From NCBI GenBank assembly GCA_019322855.1, contig JAHWIA010000054.1:1-6224 (forward strand): a DNA stretch of 6,224 bases. Reading direction: 5' to 3'. Each line of letters begins with the position of its first letter. Position 1 is the stretch's first letter. The notes beneath the pieces are model-generated. The model was not told the origin of the DNA, did no database searches, and saw only the letters and a list, made by a program, of their open reading frames with translations. The stretch comes from Candidatus Woesearchaeota archaeon. GTDB taxonomy: Archaea; Nanobdellota; Nanobdellia; Woesearchaeales; WJKV01. Positions 1 through 4,612 of the stretch are shown piece by piece. The position numbers were made by a program, and so were the translations under genes.

Positions 1-355
1 TTCTTCAAAACACGGAGCGCCTTTGCAGGTAGAAGTCGGCGCGCATCAGGTCATTCCTGGCTTTGAAAAAGCATTAGTAGGAATGGAGAAAGGACAGGAA
101 AAAGAGATCACGCTCAAGCCAGAAGAAGCTTACGGTCAATATAGAAAAGAACTTCTGCAGAAAGTTCCAAAAGACAGACTGCCTAAAGAGCACGAACCAA
201 AGCCGGGTATGATGTTGGTGTTGGGAACTCCTGACGGAAGACAGATGCCGGCAAAGATCGCAGAAGTAGGCGACAATGATGTCACCATCGACATAAACCA
301 TCCATTGGCTGGAAAAACATTGATCTTCAAGATAAAAATTGTAGAAATTCTTTAA
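1..355 (+). CDS. slyD: SlyD-like FKBP-type peptidyl-prolyl cis-trans isomerase, 5'-truncated by the window edge
   Basis: The reading frame is open from the window edge (first full codon at position 2) to a TAA at 353-355, giving about 117 residues. The protein begins SSKHGAPLQVEVG, so roughly the first 20-30 residues, including the start, lie outside. It would catalyse proline cis-trans isomerisation and act as a cytosolic folding helper. The FKBP core is seen in VIPGFEKALVGMEKGQ and in the C-terminal HPLAGKTLIFKIKIVEI. Between them, EEAYGQYRKELLQKVPKD followed by the GMMLVLGTPDG and PAKIAEVGDNDVTIDINH segments matches the insert-in-flap chaperone domain of SlyD-type FKBPs. It stops right after the last FKBP strand and lacks the His-rich metal-binding tail of E. 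coli SlyD. An internal TTG at 23 could be mistaken for a start, but FKBP homology continues upstream of it. The family call is strong; the gene symbol reflects domain architecture, not tested function. Confidence 0.93.
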   Translation, partial: SSKHGAPLQVEVGAHQVIPGFEKALVGMEKGQEKEITLKPEEAYGQYRKELLQKVPKDRLPKEHEPKPGMMLVLGTPDGRQMPAKIAEVGDNDVTIDINHPLAGKTLIFKIKIVEIL

Positions 356-898
356 TTATTTTATTACTTCTTTTTGTTTGTAAACTATCTTATGAAGTCT
401 CTCTCTTACTCTATCAAACTCTTCTTCTGTCATCTCATCAGGATATGTCATCAAAAACAATTTCACAGTGTCCTTGCCAGGTTCCATAGGAGGCTGTGTG
501 TAATCATAATTGTTGAACTTGTAGCCCAACCGTTCATAGAAACCTATCCTTCTTTTTTCCATCTCGCCTGCTGTCGGAGGCTCGACCTCAAGAACGAATC
601 TTTTTTGATGCTGTGCAATGAATTCTCTCATCACCTGCGCGCCTAAACCCTGCCCTCTCAATTCTCTCTTTGTCGCGATGTGGTCCACGAAGTAATAATC
701 TCCGATGTCCCAGACAGCCATCAGCCCGATAACTTGGTTGTCTTTCTTTGCAGCATAGAAACCGTAGATCTTTTCTTTGAATGCAATCCTCTGAGCGTCA
801 AGACTGCGTTTTTCATCGTCAGGAAATGAGTACTCATAGATCTCCCATGCGTCTGCAAAATCAACATCATTGATGTCATCTATTCTTTTGAATTCCAT
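356..898 (-). CDS. GNAT-family N-acetyltransferase
   Basis: This 180-aa protein should transfer an acetyl group from acetyl-CoA to an amine; the substrate is unknown. Motif A follows strand 4: YYFVDHIATKREL then RGQGLG at residues 81-86, which fits the R/Q-x-x-G-x-G/A pyrophosphate-binding loop. Strand 5 is FVLEVEPP (101-108) and motif B is GFYERLGY (119-126). The N-terminal YEYSFPDDEKR is typical of a GNAT subgroup with a Y-x-x-S-F-P-x-x-E-R-like segment. The frame is open to an ATG at 934, but I chose the ATG at 898 because it lies 1 nt past the stop of the upstream peptidase gene, has GAGG six nt before it, and gives a normal GNAT N-terminus. The longer start would add 12 residues overlapping the peptidase gene. 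Its stop codon abuts that of the convergent FKBP gene. Co-transcription with the C39-like peptidase is very likely and suggests a joint role. Confidence 0.9.
   Translation of the reverse strand: MEFKRIDDINDVDFADAWEIYEYSFPDDEKRSLDAQRIAFKEKIYGFYAAKKDNQVIGLMAVWDIGDYYFVDHIATKRELRGQGLGAQVMREFIAQHQKRFVLEVEPPTAGEMEKRRIGFYERLGYKFNNYDYTQPPMEPGKDTVKLFLMTYPDEMTEEEFDRVRERLHKIVYKQKEVIK
357..376 (+). terminator. T-rich tract downstream of the FKBP gene
   Basis: Directly after the FKBP stop the plus strand is T-rich, with runs TTTT and TTTTT separated by ATTAC. Archaeal RNA polymerase commonly terminates at oligo-T tracts without needing a hairpin. The tract lies inside the 3' end of the convergent GNAT gene because there is no intergenic space. 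On the minus strand, the region just past the GNAT stop (about 310-345) also has short T runs (TTTTTATC, GTTTTTCC), so termination may be bidirectional. This is inferred from composition only. Confidence 0.4.
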
Positions 899-899
899 C

Positions 900-1460
900 T
901 TAATCCTCGATAGAGATGCATACCTTGCATCCATCCGGCAGTTTTATCAGTTCTTCCAGTTCTGATTTTGGTTCTGTTATTATCTTCCCTAATCTAGGAT
1001 CTGCGATTGTGAACCTGTCTTTGTCAAACTTGTAGACAAAATACCAGTGCAGTCTTGGATTTTCGTAACTTTTGTTCAGGTTGACAGCCACCATCACTGC
1101 GCGTTTTTCATCCAGTTCTTTTGCGATTGTGTCTGTTGTGAACTCTCCTGGAATGTATTCGAAATTCTTTGTGATTGTTTTTCTTACTCTTGCGTCCAAT
1201 GCCATCAACTGTCTCATCAATCTGTGCTTAAGCTTTGGTCTGTATTCAAAGAATTTCACATTGAAATCAAGACCTACCAAGAAATTGCAGATGGAACATG
1301 GAAGTGTATATCTCTTGTCGCCTTTCATACCAATCTGGTCGTGTATCCTATGCTCTTCTTCCTGCGTCAATGGAATAGTGCCGGGCCTGATATATTCTAC
1401 AGCCATCATCATCGCGCTCGGTCCGCACGAGTCTGGTCTTGTCTGCTTGTAAGGTTTCAT
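900..1460 (-). CDS. C39-like papain-fold cysteine peptidase (resembles the DUF3335/Peptidase_C39-like group)
   Basis: A 186-aa protein beginning MKPYKQTRPDSCGPSAMMM. Gln6 (oxyanion hole), Cys12 in a DSCGPSA motif, His138 in RLHWYFV and Asp154 in FTIADPR form a complete C39-type catalytic set with the usual Q-x5-C spacing. I see no signal peptide, transmembrane segment or ABC domain, so this is a stand-alone, probably cytosolic enzyme rather than a bacteriocin exporter. It could cleave peptides or amide bonds, or act as an acyl or glutamyl transferase; the substrate is unknown. The start is the ATG at 1460. An upstream ATG at 1553 would add 31 unrelated residues, overlap the HAD gene and swallow the TATA box. 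A TATA-like box centred about 25 bp upstream implies a leaderless message. The GNAT gene follows 1 nt downstream. In bacteria, GNAT and C39-like domains of this type occur fused, recalled from family annotation, which supports a functional pair. Confidence 0.82.
   Translation of the reverse strand: MKPYKQTRPDSCGPSAMMMAVEYIRPGTIPLTQEEEHRIHDQIGMKGDKRYTLPCSICNFLVGLDFNVKFFEYRPKLKHRLMRQLMALDARVRKTITKNFEYIPGEFTTDTIAKELDEKRAVMVAVNLNKSYENPRLHWYFVYKFDKDRFTIADPRLGKIITEPKSELEELIKLPDGCKVCISIED
903..908 (-). promoter_or_regulatory. Shine-Dalgarno motif deciding the GNAT start
   Basis: Read on the minus strand, GAGGAT ends a few bases before the ATG at 898, with six nt between GAGG and the start codon. 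It sits inside the last codons of the upstream peptidase gene. It matches the archaeal anti-Shine-Dalgarno core and supports the shorter GNAT start. It also indicates that this downstream operon gene uses ribosome-binding-site initiation, unlike the apparently leaderless first gene. Confidence 0.6.
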
Positions 1461-1480
1461 GGTATATCTAGTTTTTAGAG

Positions 1481-1490
1481 AATATATTAA
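1481..1490 (-). promoter_or_regulatory. TATA box of the peptidase-GNAT operon
   Basis: Read on the minus strand, TTAATATATT is preceded by purine-rich GAAAAGC, a plausible BRE. Its centre lies about 25 bp upstream of the ATG at 1460, so transcription should start at or very near the start codon, giving a leaderless mRNA. No Shine-Dalgarno motif is visible before that ATG, which agrees. The box lies in the 44-bp gap after the HAD stop codon. Confidence 0.65.
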
Positions 1491-1504
1491 AGCTTTTCTT
1501 TTTA

Positions 1505-2227
1505 TTACGCAAGCCTGCTCATCAATCCGCCGACAGGAACATCTACCAGCCATCTTCCTAATATGAGCGAGACTTTCTCTGACGCATGATCAACAGGCTC
1601 TACCAATGCAGTAGAGATTCCTGCAAGATTTCCGCAGACCACGTCTGTCAAGTATCTGTCTCCTACCATAAGAATTCTTTCTTTTTCTTTTGGGATTGCA
1701 CCTGTGAATTTGTTGTAGTCAATTGCTGCCTGTACTGCAGTAGGATCCGGTTTCCTGAAATCATAGATTATTTTCTCTAAAAGCCGGTCTCCTTGGCTGA
1801 AATTTTTTGTCAGGTCTGTGAATTCTCCTGTCTCTGTATTATAACTATATACTCCCAAATTTCCGTCTGCAAACCTCAGCAGGCAAGGCGAAGCAATACT
1901 TGCGAATTGGACAAGCTTGTTCACTGGAAACAGATCCCCGAAAACATCCACAATGCAAAGCATCTCATCAAACGAAGAATTAGAAACTATTTCTGACTTT
2001 TTCTTAATCTGCTGCAGTGCAGGCTCGAAATCAGGAATCCTTTGCTTTGCATGATAGCCGTGCAGTGTGCAGTCCCTGTCCAAAAAGATCAAGTCAAAGT
2101 CATTCTCAATATGCGAGAGCTGTGCAACTGTTTTTAATCTGTAATCTACCTTGTAAGAGCTAGGCTTGAAGTAATCAAAGAAGTGTTTTCTCACTGCCTG
2201 TCCGACAGTCTCTGCGTGATCTCCCAT
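1505..2227 (-). CDS. HAD-superfamily phosphatase, YqeG/Gep4-like (subfamily IIIA)
   Basis: A 240-aa protein with all four HAD motifs: DRDCT at 50-54 (Asp50 nucleophile, Asp52 acid/base), VSNSS at 81-85, Lys159 in DFRKPDP, and GDRYLTD at 189-195 (Asp190 and Asp195 for magnesium). The N-terminal FKPSSYKVDYRLKTVAQL and the C-terminal GNLAGISTALVEPV resemble YqeG and mitochondrial Gep4, which dephosphorylates phosphatidylglycerophosphate. An archaeal member could act on archaetidylglycerophosphate, but this is inference; other phosphate esters are possible. About 77 residues separate motif II from motif III, which I judge much longer than in YqeG. The extra part includes a probable beta-hairpin near residues 117-137. 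It has no signal peptide. The ATG at 2227 lies 38 nt after the Nre stop and about 26 bp from a TATA-like box, fitting leaderless transcription. Confidence 0.85.
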   Translation of the reverse strand: MGDHAETVGQAVRKHFFDYFKPSSYKVDYRLKTVAQLSHIENDFDLIFLDRDCTLHGYHAKQRIPDFEPALQQIKKKSEIVSNSSFDEMLCIVDVFGDLFPVNKLVQFASIASPCLLRFADGNLGVYSYNTETGEFTDLTKNFSQGDRLLEKIIYDFRKPDPTAVQAAIDYNKFTGAIPKEKERILMVGDRYLTDVVCGNLAGISTALVEPVDHASEKVSLILGRWLVDVPVGGLMSRLA

Positions 2228-2248
2228 AAGAAACGTTCTAATGAAGGT

Positions 2249-2258
2249 TATTTTTAAA
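2249..2258 (-). promoter_or_regulatory. TATA box of the HAD phosphatase gene
   Basis: On the minus strand this reads TTTAAAAATA, centred about 26 bp upstream of the ATG at 2227. That places the predicted transcription start at the start codon. No Shine-Dalgarno motif precedes the ATG. The box lies within the 38-bp gap after the Nre gene. No T-run terminates Nre there, so read-through plus a separate internal promoter is possible. Confidence 0.6.
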
Positions 2259-2265
2259 GTTTGGG

Positions 2266-3525
2266 TCAGACAAACTGCAATAACTTTGACTGTTGTCTCT
2301 GCTCTTTGAGCAGTCTGCTTTTCTTTAACAAAAGATCAAGATTGAAATTGAACTTTTTCCTGATCTTTATCCTTGCATAGTTCAACATCAATTCTTTGGA
2401 ACTGAAAAGAATCGGTTTGCTTTTTAGAGCTTTCCTTGTCGCTTCCCTGACAACCCACACTCCGAGGGGGACTGCGTATTCGTCTGTGATAAATCGCAGG
2501 CAAAGAACACTGCCCTGTCTTTTCATGTGAAACAGTTTTTCACTGACTGCCAGCCGAGAAGCATAGTAACCGCCCACAGTATTTTCTGCATAAGTGGTTC
2601 TTCCCCTATAGCTTTCGAAATCCGTCATTGTCTGCACACGACCGTCAGGATTCCACGCGCTCTTCCCTGCGTATGTCTCGAACAGTTCATAGCTCCATAT
2701 GTCTGGGAAAAATAAAATCAAATAATAGTTGCCGAGATAACCTCCGAAATGCGCAGTATAATCTGTGCGTTTGTCGTATGTTTTCACTTGGCTGATCATG
2801 TGCTTGCATAATGTGTCATCAGTCGCTGTTATGCTCCATCTTGTCGGCACTAATTTCCTATTTTGTTTCTTTCCCAAAGTTCCGACAGAAAGTATCTCTG
2901 ACAGATAGTTTTCATCAAAGCCCTTGTGAAATAAATAATTCAGACCGTCTGCTGCCAACCTGTCTGTATCATTCACAACCTTGTCCACTTTCACTGGAAT
3001 CTTCGGGTTGTCTGCAAGCTCTGCTTTTGTTAAACTGGCAGTAGGTCCCATCGGAAGGACGTCTGGATTTGTCGTCAGTCTGATGTAAGGATCTTTTTTC
3101 AGTTGTATCTCGACATCGACTGGTTTTTTCGATAGTGTGACATCCTGCGTCAGTTCAAGAAATCTGTTATCGAAAGTATTGACTTGCTGCTTGAACCTGC
3201 TGTTGATCAGCTGCGAACGGTAGTCTACGATCTGCGGAATTTTGTATTCTTGTTCTGCCCAGTAATTCGGAGCATCCAGAAGCCACGCATCATCCTGATG
3301 TTCTGGCGGAGAAAGAATTCCAACATTCACATACGGGTAACCATAACGGCCGATGAAAGGAGCAGGCGCGCTTCCAAAAAAACCGCCCTGCTTGATCGAG
3401 TCTTGGATCTTGTCTTTTACTTTGAACATTGATGCGCTTTTTGCAAGTATCGGACAGAATGGTTTTCCGCAGTCCAAGGTCCGGCCTTTGCATTTCGCGC
3501 AGTTGTAAGAGCGTTTGGGATTCAT
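2266..3525 (-). CDS. nre: Nre-family archaeal DNA repair protein with N-terminal zinc finger and C-terminal PIP-like motif
   Basis: A 419-aa protein of the archaeal Nre family. In Haloferax, NreA is reported to act with UvrABC in mitomycin C damage repair and to depend on PCNA. Cys9, Cys12, Cys19 and Cys24 form a C-x2-C-x6-C-x4-C zinc-binding module. The family signature FFGSAPAPFIGRYGYPYVNVG is at 49-69, LVPTRWSITATDD at 225-237 and ENTVGGYYASRLAVSEKL at 314-331. The last eight residues, QSKLLQFV (412-419), fit a PCNA-interacting motif Q-x-x-L-x-x-F with Val instead of a second aromatic. Length and motif order look complete. The start is the ATG at 3525, immediately before the zinc finger, with a TATA-like box about 26 bp upstream and no Shine-Dalgarno motif. 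I cannot assign it to NreA or NreB. It heads a run of four minus-strand genes and is divergent from the lipoprotein gene. Confidence 0.95.
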   Translation of the reverse strand: MNPKRSYNCAKCKGRTLDCGKPFCPILAKSASMFKVKDKIQDSIKQGGFFGSAPAPFIGRYGYPYVNVGILSPPEHQDDAWLLDAPNYWAEQEYKIPQIVDYRSQLINSRFKQQVNTFDNRFLELTQDVTLSKKPVDVEIQLKKDPYIRLTTNPDVLPMGPTASLTKAELADNPKIPVKVDKVVNDTDRLAADGLNYLFHKGFDENYLSEILSVGTLGKKQNRKLVPTRWSITATDDTLCKHMISQVKTYDKRTDYTAHFGGYLGNYYLILFFPDIWSYELFETYAGKSAWNPDGRVQTMTDFESYRGRTTYAENTVGGYYASRLAVSEKLFHMKRQGSVLCLRFITDEYAVPLGVWVVREATRKALKSKPILFSSKELMLNYARIKIRKKFNFNLDLLLKKSRLLKEQRQQSKLLQFV

Positions 3526-3547
3526 GAAATGAGGTTTATCAAATGAG

Positions 3548-3554
3548 TATAAAT
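3548..3554 (-). promoter_or_regulatory. TATA box of the nre gene
   Basis: On the minus strand ATTTATA is centred about 26 bp upstream of the nre ATG at 3525, predicting a leaderless transcript. It shares the 110-bp divergent intergenic region with the promoter of the plus-strand lipoprotein gene. Confidence 0.6.
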
Positions 3555-3576
3555 GTGTTTATGAATATCCCAAACA

Positions 3577-3584
3577 TTTAAATA
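3577..3584 (+). promoter_or_regulatory. TATA box of the lipoprotein gene
   Basis: TTTAAATA preceded by CCCAAACA (possible BRE). The expected start of transcription is near 3606, leaving a leader of roughly 30 nt before the ATG at 3636. This gene would therefore have a 5' UTR, unlike the leaderless genes on the minus strand. Confidence 0.6.
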
Positions 3585-3620
3585 ATACTTCTTATTTACT
3601 ACTCTTCAGAAATAATTGTT

Positions 3621-3627
3621 TGGGGGT
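3621..3627 (+). promoter_or_regulatory. G-rich ribosome-binding site of the lipoprotein gene
   Basis: TGGGGGT lies 8 nt upstream of the ATG at 3636, inside the predicted short 5' leader. It is an imperfect match to GGAGGT, with G for A at the third position, and could still pair with the 16S 3' end by G-U wobble. The presence of a leader together with this motif fits leadered, SD-type initiation. Confidence 0.45.
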
Positions 3628-3635
3628 AATTTAAG

Positions 3636-4439
3636 ATGAGTCTTACAAGAGCAGTACTTACAACAAGTGCTACATTACTATTATTAGAAACAGCAGGATG
3701 CGGTTTATTCGGAGGCGGAGATTCTGTCAGGACAGATGAAATCGATGCTATCCTTAAAGCAAAACCTGACAGCCAGGTCGGTTCTATCCATAACAGATAC
3801 CAGGGTGCAGATGCACGAAGAAAACAACTTCTAGAAGAAGCAGCTGCAGAGCATGAAAAAGCAAAGCAGGCAGCAGAAGAGGAATGGAAAAAGAACAGCC
3901 AGGGAACTATCCAGGAAGTTGAATCTGCGATTCATACTTATTATCAGAACATACAGATGTTGAGAGCGCACGGTCCTTACCTGATGCTTCAAGTACAGTA
4001 TGCAGGAATAATGAGATCCATCGAAGCATTGAGGGCAGAGAATGTTGATTACGCTGCAATAAACACTGATGAGGCAAGGAGTGCGATAGAAACTAATAAT
4101 TCTGAGATAGAAACTCTTGCAAAAAAAACAGAACCGATACTCAAGCACCTGAATGAAAGGGATGAAAAGATCAGGTATTTTTCAGCTTTGATCAGAATAG
4201 GTCTTGATACACTGAAGAAGATGGCGCCTGGCGAATATCAAGTCAAGAAGGACAGGTATGAGACAATGCTTGAGCAGATTGAGGGATTCCTCGCTGCGAG
4301 TCCTGGAAAGAAAGTGCATTACGAAACTTCAAAACTGCCTCCGCCAAGGGCGGTGCCTAAGACTGATGCAGAAAGGGAGAGCAGGCTTGATGAGCTGGCG
4401 CAGAAGTTCAGACCAGCCTATGAGAGCAAGAAGAAATAA
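3636..4439 (+). CDS. Predicted exported, probably lipid-anchored helical protein of unknown function
   Basis: I do not recognise this 267-aa protein. Residues 1-22 look like a secretion signal: Arg5, a hydrophobic stretch ending LLLLETAGC, then Cys22 followed by the flexible Gly-rich GLFGGG. TAGC resembles a lipobox, but position -3 is Thr rather than Leu, Val or Ile, and Glu18 interrupts the hydrophobic core, so lipidation is likely rather than certain. Residues 56-90 are rich in Ala, Glu and Lys with heptad-like spacing (coiled coil). Further long helices span about 91-133, 145-195 and 200-220. The C-terminus has a Pro-rich stretch, KLPPPRAVP (233-241), and a basic KKK end. No enzyme motif is visible. 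It would sit on the outer face of the membrane. It is divergent from nre and has its own promoter, RBS and terminator, so it is probably monocistronic. Confidence 0.75.
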   Translation: MSLTRAVLTTSATLLLLETAGCGLFGGGDSVRTDEIDAILKAKPDSQVGSIHNRYQGADARRKQLLEEAAAEHEKAKQAAEEEWKKNSQGTIQEVESAIHTYYQNIQMLRAHGPYLMLQVQYAGIMRSIEALRAENVDYAAINTDEARSAIETNNSEIETLAKKTEPILKHLNERDEKIRYFSALIRIGLDTLKKMAPGEYQVKKDRYETMLEQIEGFLAASPGKKVHYETSKLPPPRAVPKTDAERESRLDELAQKFRPAYESKKK

Positions 4440-4465
4440 ATTTCTTCTTTTTTACTTCTTTTTAT
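4428..4465 (+). terminator. Hairpin plus T-tract terminator of the lipoprotein gene
   Basis: A perfect 9-bp inverted repeat, AAGAAGAAA at 4428-4436 and TTTCTTCTT at 4441-4449, is separated by TAAA, and a T-rich tract continues to 4465. The stop codon TAA (4437-4439) forms most of the loop, and the last three Lys codons make the left arm. The stem is A/T-rich and weak. The T-tract alone may suffice for archaeal termination. Confidence 0.55.
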
Positions 4466-4467
4466 AT

Positions 4468-4563
4468 GTGCATAGCATGCTTCGCAAGAAAATTTATTCT
4501 ACTGCATATACGAGTCTTTGTTATTGGTGTGTGATCTTTATAGCTTCGCTAGATGCTATGCAC
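4468..4563. repeat. Perfect 11-bp inverted repeat enclosing 74 nt; possible structured RNA or small mobile remnant
   Basis: GTGCATAGCAT at 4468-4478 is the exact reverse complement of ATGCTATGCAC at 4553-4563. Inside, GCTTCGC occurs twice in direct orientation (4479-4485 and 4543-4549). The second copy is part of a small palindrome, TAGC-TTC-GCTA (4541-4551). The arms sit in the 173-bp gap between the lipoprotein terminator and the TATA box of the next gene. No tRNA T-arm, box C/D pair or ORF of note is visible inside, and no clear target-site duplication flanks it. It could be a structured transcript, an attenuator or a dispersed repeat unit. The inverted repeat itself is seen directly; its role is unknown. 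Confidence 0.6.
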
Positions 4564-4578
4564 TAATTTTACACTAAA

Positions 4579-4586
4579 TTTATATA
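4579..4586 (+). promoter_or_regulatory. TATA box of the coiled-coil/nip7 operon
   Basis: TTTATATA is centred about 30 bp upstream of the ATG at 4613, predicting transcription starting around 4608. This gives a leader of only a few nucleotides, too short for a Shine-Dalgarno motif, and none is seen. The box begins 15 bp after the right arm of the inverted repeat. Confidence 0.65.
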
Positions 4587-4612
4587 CAACAAATTAATTA
4601 GTAAATTCCAAT

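Noticed and set aside
899..934. A longer start for the GNAT gene at 934
   Set aside because: The ATG at 898 has GAGG at proper spacing and follows the peptidase stop by 1 nt. The added 12 residues come from overlapping peptidase codons.
1047..1478. Two plus-strand frames (143 and 126 codons) opposite the peptidase gene
   Set aside because: They overlap a gene with a full catalytic set and show Cys/His/Phe-rich random composition.
1461..1553. A longer start for the C39-like peptidase at 1553
   Set aside because: It would overlap the 3' end of the HAD gene, include the TATA box in coding sequence and add 31 unrelated residues before the conserved Gln/Cys region.
3721..4439. PspA/Vipp1 or ESCRT-III membership for the helical proteins at 3636-4439 and 4613-5857
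   Set aside because: The amphipathic N-terminus of the second protein recalls PspA superficially, but length, helix pattern and conserved residues could not be matched by eye, so no family is claimed.
4468..4563. tRNA or box C/D guide RNA in the inverted-repeat segment
   Set aside because: There is no T-arm, D-arm or anticodon stem and no CCA-type end. The only C-box-like string (GTGTGATC) is a poor match and has no paired D box.
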